64,000 nucleotides of DNA, taken from contig VZSF01001376.1 in NCBI GenBank assembly GCA_013398295.1, positions 91,219 through 155,218 on the forward strand. The letters are read 5' to 3'. Numbering within the stretch: position 1 is the first letter of the stretch; each line of letters starts with the position of its first letter. Source of the stretch: Chionis minor (lineage: Eukaryota > Chordata > Aves > Charadriiformes > Chionididae). Positions 26,994-39,820 of this stretch are shown here, piece by piece. Made by a program: the position numbers and the translations under genes. The notes below the pieces were generated by a model. The model was not told the DNA's origin. It did not search any database and saw nothing but the letters and a program-made list of their open reading frames with translations.

Positions 26994-27057
26994 ATGTAGC
27001 ACTTGATAGTGCTACATACTATACTATATTCAAAAAATACAATAGTATTTTTTGAAT
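26994..27057. repeat. Two adjacent perfect hairpins
   Basis: The first inverted repeat has 10-bp arms, ATGTAGCACT (26994-27003) and AGTGCTACAT (27008-27017), around the loop TGAT. The second has 13-bp arms, ATTCAAAAAATAC (27028-27040) and GTATTTTTTGAAT (27045-27057), around the loop AATA. The spacing between them is 10 bp. Both are perfect and both have 4-nt loops. No function is claimed. Confidence 0.9.
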
Positions 27058-28028
27058 TTTTGAATTTTCTTGTTTTCTGTGCAACCCTTGTAAGCCCTAG
27101 AGAAACTTTTCACAGTGACATGCACATGCCCAGAAGGCCAAATCCACATCCCACTGATAGATTTTCAGGCTTTATTTCCAAATTAATACTTAGCTTCTTT
27201 GCACAATAATGATCACAACGTGCATGTAAAAACATGTTCTCGCAGGCACTTAGCAAGCCTTTACAGATGATCCATCTTCTAGCAATGCAGCCAAGCAACT
27301 TGAAAAAAAAATACTTCAGAGAAAAAATAGGTTCTATAGTAAAGGCAGAGAAACAATAACTTCTTCAGTTGCCAGCATATATTTATACTGGGTGGGCTTT
27401 TGGCACGAGTAATCCTGAACTCTTTTATTAAGTGCATTTTTCCTGTAAATTCCCTGTAGCATGTTATATTTTCGTCGATACCGTACCTAACCCATCTCTA
27501 AGGCAACTAGGCTTGCTTTTTAACTTGTAAGAGGGAAAATCGCAAGACGTACATATGGATATGCTGGAAAAGGAGACATCTGTAAGGAATTTAAATACTA
27601 CCCACAGACTTTTCATTGCTATCCCTCTGTCTGATTCCCCTTGCTCCCACATCGGGCGCATTCTTGTAGATCTGACTGGGATGAATATACCAGTCAGAGG
27701 AGTGAGGACTTTATCAGATGACTCAATGGAAAGGCATGCGAGGGGTGGAAGGTGAAGCGGAGTAGGCATTTTAAATACTCTGCACCAGGGAACTGAAAGC
27801 TCTCCGAATTTGATGGGGATGGGTAGGAGATCGAATCAAGACAGAGCAAGTATTACCTAGAGAAAATGTAATGGTGTTACATTGGAAGAAAATCAGAAGT
27901 CCAAAGGCATCAGCAAGACCCTGGTGCTAAAATGGAAAAGGCTTTAGATGAACAAGTAGTGTATTGTCGTTTTAAGGCCTCTTGGAGGAACGGTCATTTT
28001 ATTATGCATAAATAAATACACAATTTGA

Positions 28029-28077
28029 TTTTACTTAGAATTTTACTTTTACTTTTTACTTGTAATTTTACTTTACT
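28029..28077. repeat. Degenerate TTTTACTT-type tandem repeat
   Basis: Variants of TTTTACTT recur about five times with interruptions (TTAGAA, TGTAA). It looks like a decayed short tandem repeat. Confidence 0.7.
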
Positions 28078-30445
28078 GCCTTTTCTTTGTCTCATACATG
28101 AAAAGAAAGTAAGACCAAGGGCAATTATAGCAGGCATTCACATCAGGCACCTTCTCCAACGTCTTCTGTTACAAGAGAAAATTAGGGGGAAAGGGATTCA
28201 TGTTTTTACCTGTGCTAATGTTTGGCGTTTTTCTTTCATTCATGTCATCTTCAGAAAACTTTACTAGTTCCTGGGGTGGTGTTAAAATGGACGATGGTAA
28301 ATGTACAGGCTGGGTGAGTTTGTCTTGATGCAACTTCCCTGCAGAAAGGAGTGCCATCAGGGAAATCTGTTATTAAACTTCTCTATTAAACAACGTTATG
28401 AATTTCACACAGCGATTTTTCTATTGGAACTGAGAATATCATCTTAATAATTGCAACAATGACTAGAAAAGTTATTGAACAATGACTGGACAAATAAAGC
28501 AGTTTACGCATGTTCACGGTGAAAGATGCTGCCGTACGGTAACAGTATTTCAGTGCGATGCAGCCTGTCCTCTTCCTGTTCCAGAAGGTTCCTGTCCCCA
28601 TCTCTCATATCTGTGAGGAAGCAAAGGACAGTTTAAGCAGAGAAGTTAATTTTTTATTCAAATATTTTTAATACTGCACAATGAGGGACAGTCTCTCTTT
28701 ACACTTTCTTTATTCCCCTAGAAAAGTTTACTTGAAATTCAAAGACTAGACACATCTTCTGGTGGAAGAAGGCTCACAGAAAGGTTTTTTTATTACATTT
28801 CACGGTTAATTTTTCTTTAATGAATACAATTGAAGAAAAATTGGGGCCTTAGTTGTTCTTAAAATATGCCACTGTAACACACTACTGCAGAATATTGCCA
28901 ATTTTCTGAGCTGCCAAGTGGTCTTTGTACTCATGGCTCCGTGGAAGAAAAAATTGATTTCATGCCATATGATGCCATATAAATAGGAAGGCCTGTTTCC
29001 TTGGAGGATATAATTTTCTTTTAACTTGAGAGAATATTTTATCATCACAATATCACAAATAACTCTAAATGTTATCTTGCACTTCACGTCTGTTTCTTTG
29101 TTTTTGCCTTCTGTCTTTTTTGATGAATATGTTCTCCCGGGCGTATTGTGTGTATGCATCTCACTTATGCACGATAAAAATTGCTGCTAGGTTTAATTTT
29201 GGTTGTACAGCTGGTTTCAGTCTTTACTTCAGTTTCCTTTGATTGATTCATTGCTCTGCTGTATTTGGTGCCTCGCCATAAGTCAGATCTTTCTGTAACC
29301 CATATAAAAAAAATGCTAGTACGTGATTAGATTGTTCCACACTTTTATATCATCACATAGTCTACAGACATGTTAATTTAAGTAAGGATTTCCAAGTGGG
29401 TATTTTTTCTGCATTCCTCCTACACCTCAACAACTCCCACTTCACATTTTCAATGAAAGATATTGTCTGATGATTTATAAATTATCACCTATCAATTCCT
29501 GAACATCTGGCTTTCTTAACCTACTTAGTACTAACTTAGTACTCACTTCAGACAATTCTTTTCCTCCAAATCTTTAATTTAATTAGAATTTGGATAGTGA
29601 TGTAGATGAAAGAAAAATTGTGTCTTTGAATATTTAATATGATTTATAACCCCTGAGCTATTTTTTCCTAAACCTTGCCATAATTGAAACAACATTGCTG
29701 TCCTGAACCCCTGTATTTTTCAACTTTCAAACTTAAGGATGCTTTTCATGCCATTTCTCAAAATGTGTTGACTTTTTGTTGTTATGTTTAATATGGTTTT
29801 GTGGGTGGTTTTTTTTTTCTGGTGGTGTTTTTTGGGTTTGTTTTTGCTTTGTTTTTTTTTTCTTGGGAGAATGTTCCCTCATGTTTGAACACATTATTTT
29901 AAAAAATGTTTGGAGACTCAAAGATTCAGTACTGATGGACTGTTGAAGTCAATTCATCTCTTAACTTTTACATATGCGGTTTTTTAAACAAAAGTAGGCA
30001 ATTTTGTTATCTCTAACTGAAAATCACTTACTGCTCTTTACTTCATCCTGTGATCATTTAAATAAATCATGGTAGAACAAAGTAACATCCCAATAATATT
30101 GACAGCGAAATGTGGTGTATACAGTTCCCAGAGATTCATGCTTTAAATAATAATAATAATAAAATATAGAAATAATATTTTTACTGAAAACTGCCACTTC
30201 AGATTCAAACTGATATTTCTCAGGCACGCTAATAATGTGCAAGGTAAAAGTTATGGTTAAGATATGTCGCTCCCAAGTCACAGCTGTGTTTCTGGAGTCA
30301 TATGTGTTTTCAAGCCAGAAAAATTGCTATTCCTGCTGTAAGAATGGCACAAGGAGGAAAGATATTTTGGGATATATCTGACCAAAAATTGACATCCATA
30401 ATACAGATACTGTCATCAGAATTAGTCATCTGGGTTTGTTTATAG

Positions 30446-30554
30446 GCAGAAGAAGGAAACAGGCATTTCTACGGCATGACTAATCTCGTTCTAAAACCGG
30501 TAGGATCAAACACAGCCTTTCAGAGCTCTCCGTTGGCTCTGTAGGGACGCCGAG
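30446..30554 (+). other. Weak exon-like segment (speculative)
   Basis: A pyrimidine-containing tract ending TTTGTTTATAG precedes this 109-base segment, and CGAG followed by GTAAGT, a good donor consensus, closes it. One frame is open from the first base until a TAG close to the 3' end. The other two frames stop earlier. If real it would more likely be a non-coding or alternative exon. Splice-like pairs occur by chance at this spacing in tens of kilobases, so support is weak. Confidence 0.12.
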
Positions 30555-31679
30555 GTAAGTGGCTCAGGTGTAGCCAAGCGGTGGTGATACTGTCTACGGA
30601 GCTGGGAGAGATCAGCCACCCGTGTGTACAGTGTGTAACTGGAGCCAGATGTGAGTATATTCTACTCTGCATAAATAATACAGCGGCATTATTTTGCTGC
30701 TAAGAGTAAAATTTAATTAGATTTTGTTTTTATATTTTATTACGCTTTCTTGACCTGCCAGGCTTCCTGTCCAATAAAACAAAAAAGCACAAGGGCATCT
30801 CTTCGTGAACTTCTTACAGTCCTTTCTTAAAATCTGAATTACAAGTACTACTATTGCAATTCTCCTTCTGTGTTCCTGCTAGGTTATGAAGTTCAGGCTT
30901 GTTTTAGCTTGCTAATATAAACTTTGGAAATATATATATATATAAAAAAAAAAATTACATTAAAGCATCTAACAGCTTGGTGGAATACTGTTGCTCCAGA
31001 AATTTATGATCAGTGATGAAAAAAAGTAATGCAGGTAAAGCTGATGGTGATGAATGCGATTGCGGTCAGGTTTGCAATTTTCCCCTTACATATTTGCGCT
31101 GTCTTTGGTCTTTATTTATTTAAGATTTAGCAAATGACATATGTTTACGCTTGAGAAAGTTGAACTGCTTCAGCTTTGTAGCTTTGTGATGAAGTAAATT
31201 CCATTGGAGAGACGAGACCACATCTCTGAATCCTTTGTAAGGCATCCTTGGAGCAATTTCCTTAGAGGCATTGAAAATAAGCACACAAGTAACACAGTGA
31301 ACAAAACCTCTGAGCTTCCATGGGAAAGATCTTTATTGCTAGGTCACACATTCAGGCTGTCTCTTGTGCATTAAATATTTGAATCCTTTTGGCACAGAGA
31401 CCGTTTACCACAGAGGGAAAGGAGACTAGTCCACTTGTAGCTTATCAATTAGGAGGATACCCCATTTCCTGGAAAGGTACTCTAATCAGAAGGTGATTGT
31501 GCAAAGGTAGGTAGTTCCTACCATTTGCAACTAGTTTTGACTTTCTTCAAGGCAAAATCCCCTTACCTACAGATCTGACTACCTTTGTCTTCAGTATTGG
31601 GTTTGAACAACGTGCAGTGACAGAGCGAAGCTCTGCATAAAGATTGTATGGAGAAATTGTCATTTTTTGAGCAGGCTTT

Positions 31680-31878
31680 ATAGAATCATAGAACCATAGA
31701 ATCACTTGGGTTGGAAGAGACCTTCAAGGTCATCGAGTCCAACCATAAACCTATGCCAAAAAAAACCCCAAAACCAACCACCCCTAACCCATGTCCCTCA
31801 GCACCACGTCTACCCGTCTTTTAAATACCTCCAGGGATGGCCATTCCACCACCTCCCTGGGCAGCCTGTTCCCTACGT
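31680..31878 (-). mobile_element. CR1 LINE fragment, 5'-truncated (type C 3' end)
   Basis: The left end carries three clear terminal repeats (ATAGAATCATAGAACCATAG), then TCACTTGGGTTGGAAGAGAC and CTTCAAGGTCATCGAGTCCA. It then shares the CCATGTCCCTCAGCACCACG block with the copy at 7022-7391. A short A-rich insertion (A7, then C4, then A4) sits near 31758-31771. Only about 200 bases of the element's 3' end remain, covering the 3' UTR and the last part of ORF2. Confidence 0.93.
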
Positions 31879-34010
31879 TCAGCAACAAGTTCACAGATGA
31901 GATAGGAGTGCAACGGAAAGAAAGTCTCATGCAATTGTATGCCTATTCCTCTTCTGGAATGGCATGGATTAGCCTAGACAGCTTCAAATTAGCCTTTGCA
32001 TACTAGATTTCAATAGGTCTTTCCAACTTCTAAATTTTTAAATGCATTTAAATAGTATATATACAAATACGCTGTGGAATGCTTGATAAGGTTGCAGTTT
32101 TCCAGCCCTTCTGATCATTCTCTCTGATGGGAAGCAAACAAAAAACCCCACCCATACATCCATGTCAAATCTGGAAGTAGTCGGGTGGTACCAGTGAACT
32201 GTGACCTCACAAATATGTGAAAATTCAGAGGCTTGCTTAATCACTGTGTCTGTTCTTCCTTTTTCATTCTAGCACTGTTTTTCCTCCTTGATAAGTACGT
32301 AAATAAATAACCTACCTTCCCTACCCAGACCTTCCACTGTCCTCCCTTGTATATGCGCTGCAATCAGAGAAAAAGATACGAAAGGCAATTTATCATTATC
32401 AAGTGTCTTTATCAAATTGTGCCCAGGGTTATCTAGGATTATCCAGTTCTGCAGGCAAAAAGCCATAATTGCTCAGTATGGGGTTTGTTCCACAGTCTTA
32501 GAATGCTCAGGATAAATAGAAAGAGGGTGTCCTCTCTCTTCTTGAGAAGTCTGAAGCCTTGAGGAGCCCACGATTGGGTGCTCGTGAGGGCAGGTGGTCC
32601 TACCGTTGAGTGTCCTTAGTTCTTGCAGACAGAATCCTCCTTCCACGCCTGCGGAAAATTATGTTCATTTCCTTAAAGAGAGGGTCAGAGGAAAAGAAGG
32701 TCTTCTAGATCCTTTCATCATGCAATGGAGTAAGTCCTGTCTCGGGACCGGAGCGGGAATTAGTGTGATAATACATCGCACTTCCTCTGCTGAGGTTCTT
32801 GTGGAGTCAAAATCCATGACTTTCACAAAACTCAGACTGCAGTTTTAAAATAAAAATTACCAGAATTACAAAAAATGAACAGATAATGACTTGATTTCAA
32901 TTCCAAAGGCAAACACGTGTGAAAAATGAACCAGCTTCTCTTAGGAGCAGTTCCAGAACACACTAGGTGGTGCTGTAATCCCAACAGCAATTGCTGACTG
33001 GGATTGATACTTGAGCTTTCCTACTGTCAGGCTATAACTTGTTGCCACAAGCTTTTTGTAAATTTCCTAATATTTCTGAAACTTTAAATACTTCCTGCGT
33101 ATTTTAAGATGCTGTTGCTGATCTTTTATTTGGTAGGAGCAACACTGCATGCTTTTATTCCTCGTGTTTTGATTTTTTTGGTCTAATGAAATAGTCCAAT
33201 TAGCTTTTGGTTCTCATTGTACTCAGGACACAAGTTTTGGATGTGGGTTTTCCTTCTGCTGTATATTTTGGGGAAAATTCTCAATGTCTTGCCAAAAAAC
33301 TTCTCACCGTGACCATTATAATCTGTACCACCATTTTACCAGCATCAGTGACAGTGAATCACACTGCACACAGCCTGGAGCAGGAGAACATATCAGGTTT
33401 AGCTTCCCACTACCACCCGTGTTACCGTCATGTAGCCTTATAGCCCCATACACATGCTGTTGACATTGCTAGAAAAATGCCATGGGTCCTTGTGTTAAGC
33501 CAGGGGCAGGAGCCTTGGGTTTATCAGGCTCTGGCTGGACCTTGTCTTGCTCTTCCTGGAAGTTTGTTTTAGCTTGTTTAGCTGTTACAGCAATTACCTA
33601 ATGACAGGATAACCGGGAACGATGTGGGCTACCTTTTGCTTAGCTTTGTGCAATTTTGTGGTATGGTGCTTACAGTTGTGTGTCTATTTTAATAACAGGT
33701 AATAATATCCTAACGTTATTCTATGTAGAATGAACTATGTATGACCCTGGAATAAAATGTAGAGTAGCGGGGACGGGGGATGACAGTGGAAGCCTTTCAA
33801 ATTACACTAGAGGCCCCGGTGCTATAAACCACTCCATGTAGCGGGTCACTGGTCACCACAGAAATGCAGCCTTGGGACTGGTCAAAACCAGGGTTAGGGA
33901 CTGCAGAGAGCACAGAGAAGCATCCAATGTGTTAAAACATGCTAGAGACAGCAAATTTGGTTGTGATGTGGAACCGTAAACCAGTGACACGAGCAACGGG
34001 CAGAGCATGT
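31879..34010. other. Unique non-coding stretch
   Basis: No gene is supportable. Open frames are at most 84 codons and have no recognisable motif. The stretch 33760-34000 is somewhat more GC-rich and contains small inverted words (for example GGGACTGGTC near 33876), but I could not assign it to a repeat family. Confidence 0.5.
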
Positions 34011-34130
34011 TTTGAGGCTTTGAGCAACCTCATCTAGTGGGAGATGTTCCCGCCTATGGGAGGTGGGTTGGAATTAGACGATCTTTAAAGTCCCTTCCAA
34101 ACTAAACCATTCTATGATTCTATGATTTTA
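34011..34130 (+). mobile_element. CR1 LINE 3'-end fragment (type A)
   Basis: A very short copy consists of the last 120 bases: TTTGAGCAACCTCATCTAGT with the native TAG stop context, then GGGAGATGTTCCCGCC, GTCCCTTCCAAACTAAACCA and two TTCTATGA repeats. Severe 5' truncation is typical of LINE insertion. No frame of useful length remains. Confidence 0.92.
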
Positions 34131-37100
34131 TGTTAAAAAGCACATCAAGACAGGGTGAAAAAGCCCTTAGAGGGGAGGAAGAAAACTCCAAGTTCCTCTT
34201 GGAGGAAACTCCTCCCAGAGAAGAGAAGAAAGCAGTCATCAGTTTCCATTGTAAACCTTTGTCCTCTCCCAAAAGAAGGGTGAGATAACGCTAAAAGCAA
34301 GGTGTAGATACTAGGAAATGTGTGGACTCAATTCTAACTAGTATTTTGGAAGTTTTTTTCTATAATAACATTCTTTTTCATTTTTCTCTTTTTTTTTTTC
34401 CCCCCCCCATAATAAGCAGATCTGGGCTAATAACATTAATTCATTGATAAGACCGTTCTGATTTGAGATTTACAGAAATGAGTTGCAATTTTTAACCTGC
34501 GAGTTAAATTTCTTTGTTTCTTTGCCCTATGTAAACAGCACAAGTTGTAGCTCAACAAACTGATGGGCAGCTTAGATTGTAAATTGGCTGCAATTTCTCC
34601 AGCATTTTGGCAGCACTGTGCTTTACTTCCCCGTCTTGGGGATCGTTGCATGCACAGGGGACAGAAGATAAAGCAAATATTTGGAAGTGGCAGGACGAGA
34701 GAAGGAGACTTCAGACGTGCTATGTATGTTTTCGGATGATGTAATGTTTAATAACTTCCATAGCACTTTCTCCCTCCTCTGTAATCCAAGTGCATGTGTT
34801 TAAGCAAATACACAGGGTACCATTGGCATACCTAATGTGGCAACTTCTCTTTTCATTGTCAGCAAGAAGAGTGAAAATTGAGTACACTTTCAAAGAAAAA
34901 ATGTCACTGACGAAAATGATCTCGAAAATATTACTTTTATTACTTATACTCCTTTTAATAAGTTTGGCTTAAAAAAATAATATGCATTCACAGTGGTCCT
35001 ATTAACATATCAGTAACAGCTGGAAATACTCCGTAGTCATGATGTGAATTGGGAATGGTGTGGGGAGACATGAGAGCACTCCAGTTCAACATTTAGATTA
35101 ACATTTTTTAGGCAGTTTGAACCCACACCCTAGAAGTAAATCAGAAACACCCTACATATTTTTATTAGTTCTACACAACTCATATATTACTTTACTGTAT
35201 CAGATTTTGTTTAGGTTATTTCAATAGAGTTCTTCCCTTGTCAAGTGCCCCGTATTAAACTATAATTACATGTTGACATCCACTGAGAAGGAAAGGTTTC
35301 ATCAGATGTTTACTGTCACGTCAGAAGGACTTTGCTTTGGGTAGGCAAATATTGCAGGAATTACCTCAGCTTAATTAAATCTAAAAATACTGAAGAATTA
35401 ATAGAACGCATTTGAAGGTGTTTAGCACGCTTTTAGCACTGATTATTTTTGAATTCTCTAAGTTGGTTTTAAGACAAAAACTGCCAGCCTCCATAACGGG
35501 AAGATCTTTGCTCCTACTTTTGCTTTTCAGTTCTCTATCTGAAAACTTGTTTTACCCAGTGTTTTATCTATTACCCTTATTAGGGTACATTTTGATTTGC
35601 CTTTATAATGGTATTTTTCACCTTACAATTTCTTTAATTTCTGAAAAATTTTAACTTTTGTTTGGTGTTTCAAGTGCATGACTGTACATGATTAATTCAA
35701 AATAGGTGTCTGCACTCAAAATTGAACCAAAATATAGAGACATGGATTCCATTTTGTTCAGTTTTTTTCCATTCCAAACAGAAAGTAACCACGCATCATC
35801 TTTTCTGTTACTTCAAACTCCTTATTAAAGAAAAAAATAAATTCAGTCAAGCTCGCTCTCTTATTCTGATAAATTTTGACTCAGTTGGCCTATGTCAACT
35901 GAGTTTGAAAGAGTAATAGAAGTTTCAAGGTTATTAAGTTCATGCAGGTTTGTGGAAAAGAATCTGACTCTCATGTATGGGTGATGCTTCCCGAGTGAAA
36001 TGCGGTGATATGAGATTAGATGGAGAAATCCTGGGGGCTTTGGAGTAGATCCATCTGTGGGAAAAGCTCACTAGACACCAGAACATCTGACCAGGAGACC
36101 CCTAACCACAGGAAGTTAAGTGTCCCGAGTTACACTTTTTTTTGTGAGAGTTCCAGCAATGTGTCAAGGCTTCATGAGAGCTGAGGTCATGTACCTCATG
36201 CTTTCATTATATCAGTTTGCCAAGCTTCCCCTCCAGACTGTATATGCTGTGACTCACCATGATCATGGTGAAGATGCTTCATTATAGTGACCCAGGCAAA
36301 GGGACAATTGCAGTGACACAAGAGCTGTAGTCTGTTAGGTGAACTTCTTGAGCACTGTTAGTTACAAGACTGTATGAGATCCTAGTGCGTTCATTCTTTT
36401 TTTTTAATTCCTTTCTTAAAGTAAAATTTATATAAGATTTCACATTTAAAAAAAACCCGTAATCAAAAATTCACGTTTCCTCTTATTTCAGTAACAGGAA
36501 CAGACACTTCTTTTCTTCTCCCTCCATGACTTCTGAATGAATTCCTTTAATGTTCTGAGCAGTATTCAGTAACCATAAAAGTTTCATTTATTTTACGGCA
36601 TCTTCAGGCTAATTTCAGTAGATGAAGAAAATTAGATAACTTGTGATAATTTGAATGAGCCGGATTGTTACATCATGTAATAAAGCATGCCAGGGTAAGG
36701 AAATACCATTTCCCCATAGGAAATTAAAACAATGAACACCTATTTTGAGATGAGAAAGATGCTATCAGTTTATGTAGACAAAAGATCATCATATCTCATA
36801 ATTTTATGATTGCACAATAAACATAATTAAAGATGGAAAAGGATCTTGTAGGTAGTACTTTCTTTCTACTGGTACACGGCTGGCAGCTTAATGAAGCAAT
36901 CTTCAAAAAATCTCTGTAAGTAATTTGGAAAAGTTCATGTTGCATCCTTCCTTGTTCCATAACTGTTCTCTGCACAATGTGCTTTTTGCCAAAACCTTTT
37001 TAGCTTTGGTTTCCCATCCTCTTGTGGTCTTTTCTCTCGGTTGATACGAGGTGAAAGGTCTTTCTGTTTGCTTAAGGTGTAAACCACATCCGTACTCCTG

Positions 37101-39438
37101 CTCTCTTGACATCAAACGATAGGACGAGAGTTAGGCCACTGTAGGGTTTTTCTCCTAGGTTTTTTCTTCAAAGCAAAGGCTGCATACGGATTGTCGGAAG
37201 CGGATACCCCTTCAGTTCAAAGGCTAAACCTGTAGGGTCCCTCAGACTTCATCCCCTCTACTGCATCTCCCTTCGATGTCTCTCATGATGCTAATATTCT
37301 GCTGGGGAAAAAAACCCAAAACAACGGTTAATACAGAGAGGTTTGAGAAGCCCTAACTTTTTTTAGGAGTTTGAGCAAAATTATGGAACGCTGCCTGCCA
37401 AAGATGATGGTGTTTGGCAATTGCCAACCTTCAGTAAAAATTACTGAATGTGCTTTTGGTTGCTTCCTTGGCATGGATGGAGAGAAACCTGCCCATGGTG
37501 CAAGCAAGCAAAACCAGAGGAACTAGGTGCAGCCTGTTTTCCTCCTCTCCTGCCTGCCCCCTCCCCTCTCCCCAGGATTAATGAGATAAAACCAAAGATG
37601 ACTTTTGTGACTCTAAGACATAAAAATGGTTTGCATAAAAATGCTCAGGTAAATAGAAGTTTATATCACTTACACTCGTCTAATGCTGGCTTTTAAATTA
37701 AATAAAAACCTCAGGATTTTATTATTTATAACTCATAACTTGACAGATCCATTGTTAGCTTGGCTGGTAACAATACAATTATGCAAACAATATTATTTCC
37801 ACCTAAGAATAATCTTTAATGACCTAAGCTGCTAGTTTTGGTCCAAGTGCCTAGTGACATTACATCTTCTCAATTTACAACTAATAGAAGATAATAGTAA
37901 GATTGAAAAAAAATGAATTGCAGGTTTATCTCTGAGAACAAATCTGTAGTTTTACAGAAATCTCTTGAATTTAGGTTTGGGAAACTGTGTTCAGCATCCA
38001 TGCCATAACAAAATTCCTAACATTTTTGCATGCTAATCACAGATATCAAGGTGCCCTAAATATACTAGCCAGCCTTATCCTCTAGCTTGCAGATATTTTA
38101 AAGATTTTGCTTCCTTGTTTTGGGTCTGTATTTCACTGAAGTTACCGAGAAACTTGCATTAGTAATGCAGGGTTGTGTTAAGCTTTAGATTTTCTATTTA
38201 AATCTCTTCAATTTTCTTTAGCAGTTCTCAGATTTTGCAAAAGTAGGACCATCTTGAATTCTTTAAAAAAGAGGAGAATTTAGGGGACTATTCAAACTCA
38301 GTATTGGGCTAGCCTATGTACACTATCAAAAATAGTCATCATGACTGCAAAATAGCAATGGACAGTCAGGCTGTGTGATATTCATTAATCTTCCATCTCT
38401 AAAAACTAAAAATGAACCTTCAAAAGCCCTTAGTGCAGAAGGCCTACAATGTCACTTTTGGTTGCTGTCGGTGAAACCGAGAACAGGCTCGAAGGAATTT
38501 ATTTCTACAGAAAACAGACGGTGTACAGAAAACATGCACGTGGACTGATTCTGTTAACAATTTTCATTTTTACATTGCCTTTCAACCTTAAAGGCCTTGG
38601 GAGTTTTAAAAGTTTCACAGAGTAATTTTTAAGAGCAGCTTACGGCTGAGTTGTGGTCAATTTGCCAAATCCCTGTTTTTGTGGCACTTGGAGTGTTTTA
38701 CAGTAATTTAGTTTATTTTTAAGGTGCAATCAGAGACAGAATTTAAAGACTACCTTGTTAAACTGAATTCAGTTGCTGTGGGAGTGATGGTGGTACATTC
38801 ACTTTATAAAAAGAGAAATAAGAAGGGTCATCAATTTATTTGGATAAATCATGTAATATTGCTTTGAGTAAATACAAGCCGTAAATCTTTCAAGCTCTGA
38901 AGGTCAGGGAAATCACTCCCATGATCAGTTTAATTCCTTCTCCAAGTATGTTAATGGGGGGAAGTGGAAAGTGGAAAGGAGCAAACAAGGAAGGTAGAAA
39001 TAGTTGCGTTTATGTCTGTCCCACTAAATTGAAACGTGCAAACTCAAGGTGAATCAAAATTCTTCTGCTTATTCGTGAGGGTTAAGGATGGACCTTGCAT
39101 AAATTGGCCTGTCACATTGTAGGAGGAGTTCTATTGATTTTTCTCTCCGACTTATTCTGTCCTGTCGAGCTCTCAAACCGCGTCACTAAGTCAGAAGCGT
39201 GGCTCACTCTTGGAAGGGTTTTGAGGTTTGTGCAATCAAACGGCGATGATGATAGCTGGGAGCATTTGCTGGTGTAAAACCTGACCCTGTTAAATATCAA
39301 CCCAGGGCTGCCGTCTTCTGCTGGTGCGTGACTTGGCTGTTTACAGAAAACCCATTGGATCTTTCTGGCTGTTTACAAAGTGGTTCCAAAGGTTTACTTA
39401 GCAGCGTCTGCTCTCAACAAAGCTGTGTGGCTGACTTT
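34131..39438. other. Unique AT-rich non-coding stretch
   Basis: No gene is supportable. A T-run directly followed by C9 lies at 34389-34408. Small open frames (up to 82 codons) show no recognisable domains. The stretch 36600-36800 has AT-rich, conserved-looking words such as TTACATCATGTAATAAAGCA but no decisive signal. Confidence 0.55.
34389..34408. repeat. T-run followed by C9
   Basis: About eleven T residues run directly into nine C residues (34400-34408), a pure pyrimidine homopolymer junction. It is simple sequence and likely to be length-polymorphic. Confidence 0.85.
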
Positions 39439-39447
39439 GGGGGGGGG
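39439..39447 (+). repeat. G9 run beside the polypyrimidine tract
   Basis: Nine G residues lie 14 bases upstream of the 359-nt polypyrimidine tract on the same strand. Together they make an abrupt purine-to-pyrimidine strand asymmetry. Confidence 0.85.
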
Positions 39448-39461
39448 TGTGTTTTGGTTTG

Positions 39462-39820
39462 TTTTTCTTTTTTTCTTTTTTCTTCTTTTTTCTTTTTTCT
39501 TCTTTTTTCTTTTTTCTTCTTTTTTCTTTTTTCTTCTTTTTTCTTTTTTCTTCTTTTTTCTTTTTTCTTCTTTTTTCTTTTTTCTTCTTTTTTCTTTTTT
39601 CTTCTTTTTTCTTTTTTCTTCTTTTTTCTTTTTTCTTCTTTTTTCTTTTTTCTTCTTTTTTCTTTTTTCTTCTTTTTTCTTTTTTCTTCTTTTTTCTTTT
39701 TTCTTCTTTTTTCTTTTTTCTTCTTTTTTCTTTTTTCTTCTTTTTTCTTTTTTCTTCTTTTTTCTTTTTTCTTCTTTTTTCTTTTTTCTTCTTTTTTCTT
39801 TTTTCTTTTTTTTTTTTTTT
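39462..39820. repeat. Polypyrimidine tract with 17-bp minisatellite
   Basis: Every base from 39462 to 39820 on the plus strand is C or T. Within it, 39482-39804 is 19 perfect copies of the 17-bp unit CTTCTTTTTTCTTTTTT, followed by C and T15. The unit reads as CTTC, T6, C, T6, and the array is mirror-symmetric about the single C, the arrangement known to favour intramolecular triplex (H-DNA). Because 17 is not a multiple of 3, every frame cycles through the same Phe/Leu/Ser (or Lys/Glu/Arg on the minus strand) 17-residue period without stops. The long open frames across it are therefore artefacts of composition and not genes. Confidence 0.97.

Larger units (their letters stand above)
24869..31679. 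other. Unique AT-rich non-coding stretch
   Basis: No gene is supportable. The open frame at 25213-25638 (141 codons) is hydrophobic because of T-rich sequence and has no recognisable family features. The stretch holds the twin hairpins at 26994-27057, a degenerate TTTTACTT repeat at 28029-28077, an AATAATAATAAT tract near 30146, an ATATATATAT tract near 30931, and a weak exon-like segment at 30446-30554. A TGACAGCTGT word lies at 25935-25944. Confidence 0.55.

Noticed and set aside
33760..34010. Possible solitary LTR upstream of the CR1 3'-end fragment
   Set aside because: No paired TG...CA termini, target-site duplication, TATA box with polyadenylation signal in order, or second copy could be found.
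39482..39804. Regular short repeats as a possible CRISPR array
   Set aside because: The units are 17 bp and directly contiguous with no variable spacers, in vertebrate DNA. It is a minisatellite.
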